A stretch of DNA of 39,953 nucleotides from Labilibaculum filiforme (GCF_002843315.1 NZ_MVDD01000026.1:1-39953), one strand, 5' to 3'. Shown: positions 7,500 through 16,476, counted from the first letter of the stretch. Program-made: numbers and translations. The notes: generated from the letters alone by a model not told the origin.

Positions 7500-8372
7500 C
7501 TATTCTGTTATTCTTTTAATACAATGTTTAATTCTGCTCCTCCAATGTGGTATTTCAAGCGTAAAAATATGTTTAATTTTCGATTTATTCAAAACACTAT
7601 AGTGTGGTCTTTTTGCAAGGCATTGAAAATCTTTGCTTTCGATGCAGTTAATTTTGCATCGATTTTTTGATGTGTTTTGTATTTCAGTGGCGAAATCGTA
7701 CCAACTACAAACGCCTTCATTAGAATAATGGTAGGTTCCAAAATTATTAAAAAGACTGTTCTCGCTAATAATCTGCATGATATGGAGAATTGTAGAGGCT
7801 AAATCGTATGCGTAGGTTGGTGTTCCAACTTGATCTCCCACAACATCTAAAGAAGCTTTTTCTTTCCCCAAACGAAGCATGGTTTTCAAAAAATTTTTAC
7901 CAAAAGGAGAGTAGAGCCACGAAGTACGAATAATGATGTGTTGTTGGCAAATGTTTCGTACGTATTCTTCTCCTTCAAATTTGGTATTGCCATAAACTCC
8001 CATTGGTTTAGCTTTTTGATCCTCAGCGTAAGGAGTCGAATTGTCACCCGAAAATACATAGTCGGTTGAGATGTGTATTAAGGTGATGTTATTTTGGGAA
8101 GCTACTGTAGCTAAGTTTTTTACAGCATCAGCATTTATTATTTTAGCTAGCTCTTTATTTTCTTCCGCCTGATCAACATTTGTGTAAGCGGCACAATTAA
8201 TAATGTAGGAGATATTTTTGTTCTTGATGTAATCCTTTATTGCATTCAAGGAGCAAATGTCTAACTCTTCAATATCAGTAAAGAAAAATTGAAATTGATT
8301 ATATTTTACGGATAGTTCATTTATTTCAGAACCTAATTGTCCTTTTGAACCTGTAATAAGGATGTTTGTCAT
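7500..8372 (-). CDS. rfbD: dTDP-4-dehydrorhamnose reductase
   Basis: It carries out the last step of dTDP-L-rhamnose synthesis, the NAD(P)H reduction of dTDP-4-keto-L-rhamnose. It is an extended SDR of 290 residues with the nucleotide motif TGSKGQLGSE at residues 7-16, CAAYTNVDQAE near 60, HISTDYVFSGD (catalytic Thr/Asp region) near 104, and the YGNTKFEGE Tyr-Lys pair near 130. RTSWLYSPFGKNF and DQVGTPTYAYDLA are typical of RfbD. It lies 5 bp after rfbC in the same operon. Confidence 0.94.
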   Translation of the reverse strand: MTNILITGSKGQLGSEINELSVKYNQFQFFFTDIEELDICSLNAIKDYIKNKNISYIINCAAYTNVDQAEENKELAKIINADAVKNLATVASQNNITLIHISTDYVFSGDNSTPYAEDQKAKPMGVYGNTKFEGEEYVRNICQQHIIIRTSWLYSPFGKNFLKTMLRLGKEKASLDVVGDQVGTPTYAYDLASTILHIMQIISENSLFNNFGTYHYSNEGVCSWYDFATEIQNTSKNRCKINCIESKDFQCLAKRPHYSVLNKSKIKHIFTLEIPHWRSRIKHCIKRITE

Positions 8373-8377
8373 TTTTT

Positions 8378-8938
8378 TTATTTGCTGTATTTAAAATTCT
8401 TTTCAGCTTCTTTAAAATTCGGATATACTTTATCTTTTGGCGAAATGATTGCCTTTTCAGGTTCTATTCTCCAATTGATATTTAGAAAAGGATCGTTAAA
8501 ACTAATTCCTCTTTCTGCTTCTGGATTATAAAAGTTGTCGCATTTATAAATAAAAGTTGCCGACTCGCTTAATACAGAGAACCCATGTGCAAAGCCTTTT
8601 GGAATTAAAAACTGAATTTTATTATCGGCAGATAGTTCAATTCCACTCCATTGCCCATAGGTTGGGGAACCTTCTCTTAAATCTACAGCAACATCATAAA
8701 CTTTTCCTTCTATTACACGAACTAGTTTTGTTTGCGAGTAGGGTGCCAGCTGATAATGAAGTCCTCTTATCACACCATATCCTGATTTGGATTCGTTATC
8801 CTGAACAAATGAAAGGTTTAAGTTTTTCTGATTAAAAATTTCTTCGTTATAACTCTCGAAAAAATAACCCCTCTCGTCTTCAAAAACTTTTGGTTTGATA
8901 ATTAATAGGTCTGGAATTTTTGTTTTTATGATTTCCAT
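8378..8938 (-). CDS. rfbC: dTDP-4-dehydrorhamnose 3,5-epimerase
   Basis: It epimerises dTDP-4-keto-6-deoxyglucose at C3 and C5. This is a cupin-type enzyme of 186 residues, the normal length. It has FEDERGYFFESYN near residue 20, the active-site RGLHYQ (His near 62) and KLVRVIEGKVYDVAVDLR, then PKGFAHGFSVLS with the second His region near 119. It lies 2 bp downstream of rfbA and 5 bp upstream of rfbD, so translation is probably coupled. Confidence 0.95.
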   Translation of the reverse strand: MEIIKTKIPDLLIIKPKVFEDERGYFFESYNEEIFNQKNLNLSFVQDNESKSGYGVIRGLHYQLAPYSQTKLVRVIEGKVYDVAVDLREGSPTYGQWSGIELSADNKIQFLIPKGFAHGFSVLSESATFIYKCDNFYNPEAERGISFNDPFLNINWRIEPEKAIISPKDKVYPNFKEAEKNFKYSK

Positions 8939-8940
8939 GT

Positions 8941-9828
8941 TTAATTACATTGCTTTTTAATCGTTTCATTAGCTACCATGATCAAATATTCGCCATATTG
9001 ATTCTTGAGTAAAGGTTGCGCTAATTCAATTAATTGTTCTTTGCTGATGAATCCATTTCTGTAGGCAATTTCTTCTAAACAGGCTACTTTTAAGCCTTGT
9101 CTTTGTTCTATGGTTGCAATATAATTGGATGCTTGAAGCATGCTGTCGTGTGTTCCCGTATCAAGCCAGGCAATTCCTCTACCCAAAACTTGTAATTTAA
9201 GTTTTTCTTCTTTTAGGTAGAGTAGGTTTAAATCTGTTATTTCGAGTTCTCCTCTTTTCGAAGGTTTTAGCGATTTTGCTTTTTCAATAACGGTATTGTC
9301 GTAGAAGTAAAGACCGGTAACCGCATAATTCGATTTTGGTTTTTCTGGTTTTTCTTCCAAACTTTTAACTTTTCCATTCTCATCAAAATCTGCAACGCCA
9401 TATCTTTGTGGATCATTAACATGGTATCCAAAAACTAATGCGCCTTCGGTTAATTTTGCTGATGTTGTTAGTTGCTTGCCAAATTCATATCCATAGTATA
9501 AATTGTCGCCTAGTATCATGCACACCGGACTATCTCCTATGAATTCTTCCCCAATAATAAATGCTTGTGCCAAACCATCAGGAGAAGGTTGTTCTGCATA
9601 GGTAATAGTAAGACCAAATTGATTTCCATCTTCCAAAAGATCCTTGTAAAGGTGAATGTCTTTTGGTGTTGAAATGATTAAGATCTCCTTTATTCCTGCA
9701 AGCATTAAAACAGAAAGTGGGTAGTATATCATCGGTTTGTCGTAAACAGGGATGATTTGTTTCGAAATGCTTTTAGTGATCGGATAAAGTCTTGTTCCCG
9801 AACCTCCTGCCAATATAATTCCTTTCAT
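8941..9828 (-). CDS. rfbA: Glucose-1-phosphate thymidylyltransferase
   Basis: It makes dTDP-glucose from dTTP and glucose-1-phosphate, the first committed step toward dTDP-rhamnose. The nucleotide-binding loop [17 protein letters not shown] starts at residue 8, followed by [25 protein letters not shown] near 106, [20 protein letters not shown] near 160, and [10 protein letters not shown] near 221. Its 295 residues fit the long RmlA family. The start codon directly abuts the stop of the upstream decarboxylase gene. Confidence 0.96.
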   Translation of the reverse strand: MKGIILAGGSGTRLYPITKSISKQIIPVYDKPMIYYPLSVLMLAGIKEILIISTPKDIHLYKDLLEDGNQFGLTITYAEQPSPDGLAQAFIIGEEFIGDSPVCMILGDNLYYGYEFGKQLTTSAKLTEGALVFGYHVNDPQRYGVADFDENGKVKSLEEKPEKPKSNYAVTGLYFYDNTVIEKAKSLKPSKRGELEITDLNLLYLKEEKLKLQVLGRGIAWLDTGTHDSMLQASNYIATIEQRQGLKVACLEEIAYRNGFISKEQLIELAQPLLKNQYGEYLIMVANETIKKQCN

Positions 9829-10782
9829 TTAGTGTGTTGCTTGGTTTGATAATAAGTTATCAAAATACGAAATAGTTCGAAGTAAACCTTCATTTAACTG
9901 AATTTTTGGCTCCCAATTGTTTAATTCCTTCTTTGCAAGACTAATGTTCGGTTGTCTTTGGGTTGGATCGTCTTTTGGTAAGGGTAAATGAATTAATTTC
10001 GAGTTCGAATTGGTTAGTTTAATTACTTTTTTAGCCAATTCTAAAATTGTAAATTCATTTGGGTTGCCAATGTTCACCGGACCAATAAATTCTTTTCTAG
10101 AATTCATCATTCGTATCATTCCTTCTACAAGATCATCAACGTATTGAAAACTTCTGGTTTGCAGGCCATCTCCAAAAAGGGTGATATCTTCGCCTTTTAA
10201 TGCTTGAACAATGAAATTGGATACTACGCGACCATCATTTGGATGCATGTTTGGTCCGTAGGTATTGAAAATACGTACAATTTTTATTGCAACATGGTTT
10301 TGCGTGTGATAATCCATAAATAAAGTTTCGGCACAACGTTTTCCTTCATCGTAACAAGACCGAATGCCAATTGGGTTCACATTTCCCCAATAGTCTTCGG
10401 TTTGTGGATGTATTTCGGGATCTCCATAAACCTCACTTGTTGATGCTTGAAGGATTCGAGCATTTATTCTTTTAGCTAATCCCAATAAATTTATCGAGCC
10501 CATTACCGAAGTTTTAGTGGTCTTAATCGGGTTGTACTGGTAATGCACAGGAGAAGCAGGACAGGCCAAATTGTAAATTTGATCTACTTCAGCATAGTAT
10601 GGTTCTGTAATATCATGACGAACTAACTCAAAGTAAGGATTGTCCATTAAATGAGCAATATTTTTTTTTGAGCCAGTAAAATAGTTATCCAAACAGATAA
10701 TGTCATTGCCTTCTTTAAGTAACCTCTCGCAAAGATGCGAGCCAATAAATCCGGCGCCTCCGGTAATCAAAATTCGTTTCAT
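9829..10782 (-). CDS. UDP-glucuronate decarboxylase (UDP-xylose synthase), SDR family
   Basis: It converts UDP-glucuronate to UDP-xylose and CO2. The extended SDR fold shows the NAD motif [11 protein letters not shown] at residues 7-17, [18 protein letters not shown] near 72-90 (diagnostic of UXS), [15 protein letters not shown] near 113, CYDEGKR (catalytic Tyr and Lys) near 143, and [21 protein letters not shown] near 172. The 317 residues match the soluble bacterial enzyme. It follows the UDP-glucose dehydrogenase gene, which makes its substrate, after 115 bp, and abuts rfbA. Confidence 0.93.
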   Translation of the reverse strand: MKRILITGGAGFIGSHLCERLLKEGNDIICLDNYFTGSKKNIAHLMDNPYFELVRHDITEPYYAEVDQIYNLACPASPVHYQYNPIKTTKTSVMGSINLLGLAKRINARILQASTSEVYGDPEIHPQTEDYWGNVNPIGIRSCYDEGKRCAETLFMDYHTQNHVAIKIVRIFNTYGPNMHPNDGRVVSNFIVQALKGEDITLFGDGLQTRSFQYVDDLVEGMIRMMNSRKEFIGPVNIGNPNEFTILELAKKVIKLTNSNSKLIHLPLPKDDPTQRQPNISLAKKELNNWEPKIQLNEGLLRTISYFDNLLSNQATH

Positions 10783-10897
10783 ATGTTTTTCCTTTTAAAC
10801 TTTGGTCATATGGAACTTACCATATAATCATCCTATCTTTTTGACTAGAAGTTGCAGTTTGGCATTCTTCATAGTTTAATTTTTCAGGTAAAATTTT
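10783..10897. other. Intergenic gap between ugd and the decarboxylase gene
   Basis: The 115 bp contain a short inverted repeat (ATATGG 10808-10813 with CCATAT 10820-10825) and no convincing terminator or -7 box on the minus strand. Read-through from ugd into the downstream operon is the simplest reading. Confidence 0.4.
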
Positions 10898-12238
10898 TTA
10901 CTCAATTGTTTCTTTTTTTATAATCTCTCGGCCAATAGAATAATAGGTATAACCCAATTCTTTCATTTCATGGAGATCATATATATTTCTTCCATCGAAA
11001 ATTAAATTTTCCTTCATTAATTTCTCCATCACCTTAAAGTTAGGAAGTCTAAATTCCGACCATTCTGTCACTATAAGTAGTGCGTCTGCATCAATTAAAG
11101 CTTCGTATTGGTCTTTTGCATAGCCAATAGTATCGCCTATTTTTCGCTGACATTCTTTTGTGGCAACAGGATCATATGCTGTTACTTCTGCTCCTTCGTT
11201 TAATAATTTACTGATGAGAACAAGGGATGGAGCCTCTCTCATATCATCGGTATTGGGTTTGAATGATAAGCCCCAAATTGCAATTTTTTTACCTTTTAAA
11301 TTTCCATCAAAATGTGCCATCATTTTTTTATAAAGCACGCTTTTTTGGCGGTTGTTTACCAATTCAACCGATTTTAATATTTCAAGAGGATGTCCTTTTT
11401 GTTCGGCAGTTTTAATTAATGCCTGAACATCTTTTGGAAAGCAGGATCCTCCATATCCAGTGCCTGGATAAATGAATTTATTTCCAATTCGACTGTCCGA
11501 TCCAATTCCTCGGCGAACGTTATTTACATCGGCGCCTACAATCTCGCAAAGATTTGCGATATCGTTCATAAATGAGATTTTTGTTGCTAGCATTGAATTG
11601 GCTGCATATTTTGTCATTTCTGCAGAAGGAATATCCATGAAGATTACTGGATGATTATTCATTAGGAATGGTTTGTATAGTTTGGTCATTACTGCTTGAG
11701 CTCTTTCCGATTCAGTTCCAATAACAACTCTGTCTGGTTTCAAAAAATCGTCAATTGCAGCTCCTTCTTTTAAAAATTCCGGATTCGAAGCAACATCAAA
11801 TTGAATGTCTGAATTTCGATTGTCAAGTTCTTCTTTAATTGTGGCTTTAACTCTTTTTGCTGTTCCAATTGGTACGGTACTTTTTGTAACAATTACAAGG
11901 TAGTGATCAATATATCGTCCAATTTCTTTTGCTACCTCAATTACGTATCGAAGGTCTGCGCTTCCATCTTCATCAGGTGGCGTACCAACAGCAATAAAAA
12001 CGGCATCGGCACCTGAGATGTTGTCTTTTAGGTTGTTCGAGAAAAATAATCGCCCTTTTTCCATATTACGTTTCACCATTGGTTCTAGTCCGGGTTCGTA
12101 AATTGGAATAATTCCCTTATTTAAATTGTCTATTTTAGTCTGATCTACATCAACGCAAGTAACAGTAATACCTGTTTCTGCAAAGCAGGTTCCGGATACT
12201 AAGCCTACATAACCGGTACCAACAATTGTAATGTTCAT
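10898..12238 (-). CDS. ugd: UDP-glucose 6-dehydrogenase
   Basis: It oxidises UDP-glucose to UDP-glucuronate with two NAD+. The 446 residues hold the N-terminal Rossmann motif GTGYVGLVSG at residues 7-16, VGTPPDEDGSAD near 86, KSTVPIGTA near 119, NPEFLKEGAAIDDF near 158, the catalytic GGSCFPKD (Cys266), and the C-terminal WGLSFKPNTDDMREAPS domain near 323. It is the first gene of the minus-strand nucleotide-sugar block and provides substrate for the next gene. Its upstream region holds a 9-bp inverted repeat (12269-12306). Confidence 0.95.
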   Translation of the reverse strand: MNITIVGTGYVGLVSGTCFAETGITVTCVDVDQTKIDNLNKGIIPIYEPGLEPMVKRNMEKGRLFFSNNLKDNISGADAVFIAVGTPPDEDGSADLRYVIEVAKEIGRYIDHYLVIVTKSTVPIGTAKRVKATIKEELDNRNSDIQFDVASNPEFLKEGAAIDDFLKPDRVVIGTESERAQAVMTKLYKPFLMNNHPVIFMDIPSAEMTKYAANSMLATKISFMNDIANLCEIVGADVNNVRRGIGSDSRIGNKFIYPGTGYGGSCFPKDVQALIKTAEQKGHPLEILKSVELVNNRQKSVLYKKMMAHFDGNLKGKKIAIWGLSFKPNTDDMREAPSLVLISKLLNEGAEVTAYDPVATKECQRKIGDTIGYAKDQYEALIDADALLIVTEWSEFRLPNFKVMEKLMKENLIFDGRNIYDLHEMKELGYTYYSIGREIIKKETIE

Positions 12239-12268
12239 TTCGTTCGTTTTAGAGTTTTATTTAAATGG

Positions 12269-12306
12269 AGTGAATTATGATGTAAATAAAGCGAAATTAA
12301 TTCACT
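12269..12306. repeat. Inverted repeat upstream of ugd
   Basis: The arms AGTGAATTA (12269-12277) and TAATTCACT (12298-12306) are perfect complements separated by 20 bp, 31 bp before the ugd start. A near-match to a -7 box (TAATTTCG on the minus strand, 12300-12293) sits in and beside the right arm. It could be an operator or a 5'-UTR stem. Confidence 0.5.
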
Positions 12307-12374
12307 AATAAAATGATTTTACTGGCTGTTTTTACTGCTTTGCAGATCTTACATTCCCAAAAAGCATGCTTAAA

Positions 12375-12406
12375 AAAGAGAAGGGATGCTAATTTGTTAG
12401 CATCCC
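12375..12406 (-). terminator. Terminator of the PhnA-like gene
   Basis: A perfect 10-bp stem (12383-12392 with 12397-12406, loop tttg) is followed on the minus strand by TTCTCTTTTTTAAG. Confidence 0.85.
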
Positions 12407-12441
12407 CATTATAATTGTCTTTTCAAGGTTTTAAGTTCGGT

Positions 12442-13020
12442 TTAATTCGCTTTTTTCACATATTTGGTTAGAATTACAATTTGTTGACCTTCTACACGAC
12501 CTTCAATATGTTCTGCGTTATCTGCTACCAATGAAATGTTGCGAACTGCAGTTCCACGTTTGGCGGTAAAACCACCACCTTTTACGTTTAAGTCTTTAAT
12601 CAAAGTCACTGTATCTCCGGTTTGTAGTTGGGCTCCGTTGCTATCGATGTGTTTCACCGCATCTTCGTCGCTATCACCTTCGCCTGTGGCTTTCGCCCAT
12701 TCCAAAGTCTCTTCGTCAAGATATAACATATCCAATAAATCCTGAGGCCATCCTTCCGAACGTAATCGGTTCAGCATGCGCCAAGCCATCACCTGAACTG
12801 CAGGTACAGTACTCCACATGCTATCGTTTAAGCATCGCCAATGGTTGGCATCTACTAGCTCTGGATTTTCAATTTGAGCATGACAGGTTGCACAAACCAA
12901 TATATTTTTATCTGTGGTTCCATTTGTGGGAGCTACTTCGTATGCTTTTAAATCTTCGGTTGCGCCACATAATTCACAAAGTGAGCCACTTCTGCTGTGT
13001 AATTCTTTTTCGATACTCAT
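12442..13020 (-). CDS. PhnA-like zinc-ribbon protein (YjdM family)
   Basis: The 192 residues begin with a zinc-ribbon region: two Cys in SLCELCGAT (residues 14-17) and two in VCATCHAQI (about 43-46). An alpha-helical middle (MWSTVPAVQVMAWRMLNRL) is followed by the C-terminal PhnA domain with DSNGAQLQTGDTVTLIKDLNVKG and EGQQIVILTKYVKK. In E. coli the homologue YjdM was once called PhnA, but the family has no proven role in phosphonate breakdown, so the function is open. It is monocistronic, with its own terminator and a possible -7 box at 13091-13098. Confidence 0.9.
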   Translation of the reverse strand: MSIEKELHSRSGSLCELCGATEDLKAYEVAPTNGTTDKNILVCATCHAQIENPELVDANHWRCLNDSMWSTVPAVQVMAWRMLNRLRSEGWPQDLLDMLYLDEETLEWAKATGEGDSDEDAVKHIDSNGAQLQTGDTVTLIKDLNVKGGGFTAKRGTAVRNISLVADNAEHIEGRVEGQQIVILTKYVKKAN

Positions 13021-13090
13021 TTTTTTATTTTTTTTACTTATGTAGATTAATCAAGAGTTTCCCCCGTTGGGGATTTGTATTTGAAGGGTG

Positions 13091-13098
13091 CAAAGTTA
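13091..13098 (-). promoter_or_regulatory. -7 box for the PhnA-like gene
   Basis: Minus-strand TAACTTTG matches TAnnTTTG and lies about 70 bp before the start at 13020. The intervening leader can form a 5-bp GC stem (13060-13064 with 13069-13073). No clear -33 box was found. Confidence 0.4.
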
Positions 13099-13238
13099 AA
13101 CGAGTTTATTTAAAATGTAAATGCTACGATAAAATTGTTTTTACATCATTAGGGTTTAAGAAATTTAAAATATGATTTTATTTTGATGTATTTACTGAAA
13201 AAATAGCCGTAACTTATTAGTTCTTCGGAATAATTGTA

Positions 13239-13246
13239 TACTTTTG
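13239..13246 (+). promoter_or_regulatory. -7 box for the rpsA operon
   Basis: TACTTTTG is a perfect TAnnTTTG match 52 bp upstream of the rpsA ATG. The -33 region is not convincing. Confidence 0.5.
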
Positions 13247-13298
13247 CACCGATTTTTATATATAATGTCTAATTTATTAGTAAAAAGTAATTTAACAA

Positions 13299-15104
13299 AT
13301 GATTGAAGAAAACAAAAAAGTAGACAATTCTGCTCCAGATGCAGAATTTGATTGGGATGCATTCACAAGCGACGAAGGATTCGCAGGTGGAAACAGAACA
13401 GATTTAGAAGCAATGTATGATAAAACTTTATCTACAATTTCTGAAAAAGAAGTAATTGATGGTACAGTTATTTCAATGAACAAAAGAGAAGTTGTAATCA
13501 ATATTGGTTACAAATCTGACGGTATTATCAGCTTAAACGAATTCAGATATAATGCTGAATTAACAATTGGTGATACAGTTGAAGTTTATGTTGAAAATCA
13601 AGAAGACAAAAAAGGACAATTAGTTCTTTCACACAAAAAAGCTCGTGCATTACGTTCATGGGATCGTGTGAATGCTGCTCTTGAAAAAGACGAAATTATT
13701 AAAGGTTACATCAAATGTCGTACTAAAGGTGGTATGATCGTTGACGTATTTGGAATCGAGGCTTTCTTGCCAGGATCTCAGATTGATGTTAAGCCTATCC
13801 GCGACTACGATGTATTCGTTGGAAAAACTATGGAATTCAAAGTTGTGAAAATCAACCACGAATTTAAAAATGTTGTTGTATCTCATAAAGCTCTTATTGA
13901 AGCTGAATTGGAACAACAAAAGAAAGAAATTATCGCTAAGCTTGAAAAAGGTCAGGTTCTTGAAGGAACAGTTAAAAACATCACTTCTTATGGTGTATTT
14001 ATTGACTTAGGTGGAGTAGATGGTTTGATCCATATTACTGACCTATCATGGGGTAGAGTAACTCACCCAAGCGAGATCGTTGAATTAGATCAGAAATTAA
14101 ACGTTGTTATCCTTGATTTTGACGATGATAAAAAACGTATTGCTCTTGGTCTTAAGCAATTAACTCCTCATCCATGGGATGCTCTTGATGCTGAAATGAA
14201 GGTTGGCGACAATGTAAAAGGTAGAGTTGTTGTTATGGCTGATTATGGTGCATTTGTTGAGATCGCTACTGGTGTAGAAGGATTAATTCACGTATCAGAA
14301 ATGTCTTGGTCACAACACTTGAGATCTGCTCAAGATTTCATGAAAGTTGGAGACGAGGTAGAAGCTCAGATTTTAACTTTGGATCGCGACGAGAGAAAAA
14401 TGTCTCTTGGTATCAAGCAATTGAAACAAGATCCTTGGGAAGGTATTGAAGCTAAATATGCAGTTAACTCTAAGCACACTGCTAAGGTTCGCAACTTCAC
14501 TAATTTTGGTGTTTTTGTTGAAATCGAAGAAGGTGTTGACGGTTTAATTCACATCTCAGACCTATCTTGGACTAAGAAAGTGAAGCATCCAGCCGAATTT
14601 ACTACTATCGGTGCTGAAATTGAAGTTGTTGTTCTAGAAATAGATAAAGACAACAGAAGATTAAGTTTAGGACACAAACAATTGGAAGAAAATCCATGGG
14701 ATGTATTCGAAACAATCTTTACAACAGATTCAGTTCACGAAGGTACTATCGTTGAAATTTTCGAAAAAGGTGCAGTAATTGCTCTTCCTTACGGAGTAGA
14801 AGGATTTGCAACTCCTCGTCACTTAGTGAAAGAAGATGGATCTCAAGCTAAAGTTGAAGAAAAATTAACTTTTAAAGTTATTGAATTCTCAAAAGCAGCG
14901 AAAAGAATTATCCTTTCTCACTCAAGAACTTTCGAAGATGACAAGAAAGCTGATGAGACTGCGAAGAAAAAAGAAGTAGCAAAAATCGCTAAAAAAGGCG
15001 TTAAAAAAGTGAAAGATTCACTAGAAAAGACTACCTTAGGTGATATATCAGAATTAGCTGCTTTGAAATCGCAAATGGAAAATGACGAAGTTGGCGAGAA
15101 ATAA
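13299..15104 (+). CDS. rpsA: 30S ribosomal protein S1
   Basis: It binds mRNA on the 30S subunit during initiation. The 601 residues hold six S1 (OB-fold) domains, at roughly 50-115, 131-200, 218-293, 302-380, 388-467 and 475-545. Domains 3 to 5 carry the clearest signatures (SYGVFIDLGGVDGLIHITDLSW; DYGAFVEI..EGLIHVSEMSW; NFGVFVEI..DGLIHISDLSW). The acidic N-terminus and lysine-rich C-terminal tail are usual in Bacteroidota. Codons look optimised (GGT, GTT, GAA, CGT), consistent with high expression. It leads a tight operon with the STAS gene (17 bp) and rnz (4 bp further). Confidence 0.97.
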   Translation: MIEENKKVDNSAPDAEFDWDAFTSDEGFAGGNRTDLEAMYDKTLSTISEKEVIDGTVISMNKREVVINIGYKSDGIISLNEFRYNAELTIGDTVEVYVENQEDKKGQLVLSHKKARALRSWDRVNAALEKDEIIKGYIKCRTKGGMIVDVFGIEAFLPGSQIDVKPIRDYDVFVGKTMEFKVVKINHEFKNVVVSHKALIEAELEQQKKEIIAKLEKGQVLEGTVKNITSYGVFIDLGGVDGLIHITDLSWGRVTHPSEIVELDQKLNVVILDFDDDKKRIALGLKQLTPHPWDALDAEMKVGDNVKGRVVVMADYGAFVEIATGVEGLIHVSEMSWSQHLRSAQDFMKVGDEVEAQILTLDRDERKMSLGIKQLKQDPWEGIEAKYAVNSKHTAKVRNFTNFGVFVEIEEGVDGLIHISDLSWTKKVKHPAEFTTIGAEIEVVVLEIDKDNRRLSLGHKQLEENPWDVFETIFTTDSVHEGTIVEIFEKGAVIALPYGVEGFATPRHLVKEDGSQAKVEEKLTFKVIEFSKAAKRIILSHSRTFEDDKKADETAKKKEVAKIAKKGVKKVKDSLEKTTLGDISELAALKSQMENDEVGEK

Positions 15105-15121
15105 TTAAAAATTAAGTAATT

Positions 15122-15481
15122 ATGGATTTCAAGATTGACAAGAAAGATGGTTATACCCTTGTACAGGTATTGAAAGACAAGTTGGATACTCATATTGCTC
15201 CTGCTTTAAAATCAGAATTGGTTTTAATTTCTGGAAATGGTGAGAAGAGTATACTCTTAGATTTAACGCCTTGTACATATTGTGATTCATCTGGTCTTAG
15301 TGCAATTCTTGTAGCCAATAGGTTGTGTAAAAATGCTAATGGAACATTTGTTCTTCATGGCTTGCAGCCTGCTGTTGAAAGATTAGTTTCAATTTCTCAG
15401 TTGGATTCAGTTCTAAATATTTCTTATAATATGGACGATGCTATTTCAACCATGAAAGGTCAAATCGAGTTAAACAAATAG
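15122..15481 (+). CDS. STAS-domain protein (anti-sigma factor antagonist type)
   Basis: It is a single STAS domain of 119 residues. The core ILLDLTPCTYCDSSGLSAILVA (about 41-62) includes the DSSGL motif whose serine is the usual phosphorylation site in SpoIIAA-like antagonists. Such proteins take part in partner switching: phosphorylated by a GHKL kinase, dephosphorylated by a PP2C enzyme. No kinase or sigma factor is adjacent; the nearest candidates are the SiaB-type kinase at 23667 and the receiver-PP2C protein at 4462. It sits between rpsA and rnz with short spacers, so it is probably co-transcribed with rpsA. Confidence 0.88.
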   Translation: MDFKIDKKDGYTLVQVLKDKLDTHIAPALKSELVLISGNGEKSILLDLTPCTYCDSSGLSAILVANRLCKNANGTFVLHGLQPAVERLVSISQLDSVLNISYNMDDAISTMKGQIELNK

Positions 15482-15485
15482 TTTA

Positions 15486-16415
15486 GTGAAATTTGAAGTA
15501 ACAATTTTAGGTAGCAACTCTGCTTTACCAACCACCAAAAGATTCCCAACCGCTCAAGTGCTCAATGTGCTTGAGCGGTTTTTTTTAATAGATTGTGGAG
15601 AGGGGACACAAATACAAATGAAGCGGTTCAGACTTCCTATGAGTCGAATTAACCATGTACTGATCTCACATATGCATGGTGATCATATCTTCGGATTAAT
15701 AGGTTTGCTTTCTACATTTGCACTTCAGGGACGAAAGTCCGACCTTCATATTTACGGGCATAGTAAATTGGAAAAATTGATTCGTTTTCAATTAGAACTA
15801 CTAGAAACGAAATTGGATTATGAGATTTTTTATCATACCATATTTGGAACAAACATTCAAACCTTGTTTGAAGACGATTCGTTAATTGTTCAGTCGTTTC
15901 CGTTGAAACATGGAGCAATGCCATGTGCTGGATTTTTGTTTAAAGAAAAGGAGCGACTTCGAACTCTAAAATCGGATATGCTTAGCTTTTACAATATTCC
16001 TATTAAAAATAGACATGGAATTAAGCAAGGAGACGATTTTATTTGTGATGATGGAGAGGTAATTCCAAATGATAAATTAACAAAAGATGCTCCTAAGGTA
16101 AGAAGTTATGCTTTTTGTACCGATACTGCTTACTTGCCTAAAATTGTACCAATAATAGCAGGGGTAGATTTGTTGTATCATGAGGCAACATTTTTAAAAA
16201 CAGAAGAAAAAAGGGCGAAGAAGACTTATCACTCTACAGCAGAGCAAGCTGGGAAAATAGCAGCGGAGGCTAAGGTGAAAAAATTACTAATTGGTCATTT
16301 CTCTGCTCGATTTGATGATTTGAAAGAGCATCTGGAAGAAGCAAAAAATATTTTCCCAAATACTGCACTTGCCGAAGATGGAAAAATATTTTCAGTAGAA
16401 CTTGATCGGGATTAA
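15486..16415 (+). CDS. rnz: Ribonuclease Z
   Basis: It is the tRNA 3'-processing endonuclease, of the metallo-beta-lactamase fold. The 309 residues fit the short form. The zinc motif SHMHGDHIFGL has its histidines at 62, 64 and 67, and GHFSARF contributes a late histidine; LLYHEATF carries another. The start is GTG at 15486, 4 bp after the STAS stop codon; MKFEVTILGSNSALPT is the usual N-terminus. A terminator-like hairpin with eight T residues covers codons 22-34 (15548-15586), described separately. Confidence 0.94.
   Translation: MKFEVTILGSNSALPTTKRFPTAQVLNVLERFFLIDCGEGTQIQMKRFRLPMSRINHVLISHMHGDHIFGLIGLLSTFALQGRKSDLHIYGHSKLEKLIRFQLELLETKLDYEIFYHTIFGTNIQTLFEDDSLIVQSFPLKHGAMPCAGFLFKEKERLRTLKSDMLSFYNIPIKNRHGIKQGDDFICDDGEVIPNDKLTKDAPKVRSYAFCTDTAYLPKIVPIIAGVDLLYHEATFLKTEEKRAKKTYHSTAEQAGKIAAEAKVKKLLIGHFSARFDDLKEHLEEAKNIFPNTALAEDGKIFSVELDRD
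15548..15586 (+). terminator. Intrinsic-terminator-shaped hairpin inside rnz
   Basis: The stem AACCGCTCAAG (15548-15558) pairs perfectly with CTTGAGCGGTT (15570-15580), continues inward through wobble pairs, and runs into T8 (15579-15586). By shape this is a canonical rho-independent terminator, yet it lies in frame inside the rnz coding region, downstream of rpsA and the STAS gene. It may terminate a fraction of rpsA transcripts and so lower rnz expression. Function is inferred. Confidence 0.6.
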
Positions 16416-16476
16416 TTATCTTCAATCAAGTTTTTTTTTACTTTAGCAGTTCATAAAATTTAAAACATATACACAA

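Noticed and set aside
8557-8835. Plus-strand open frame antisense to rfbC, and similar open frames opposite or inside other genes (for example 13656-13919, 26111-26358, 33717-33989)
   Set aside because: They lie wholly within well-supported genes on another frame, have no recognisable domains, and have low-complexity translations typical of shadow frames.
10808-10825. ATATGG/CCATAT repeat as a terminator of ugd
   Set aside because: The stem is only 6 bp, AT-rich, and has no T tract on the minus strand.
12442-13020. Phosphonoacetate hydrolase for the PhnA-like gene
   Set aside because: That name belongs to an unrelated enzyme; this protein is the zinc-ribbon YjdM type and no phosphonate genes are nearby.
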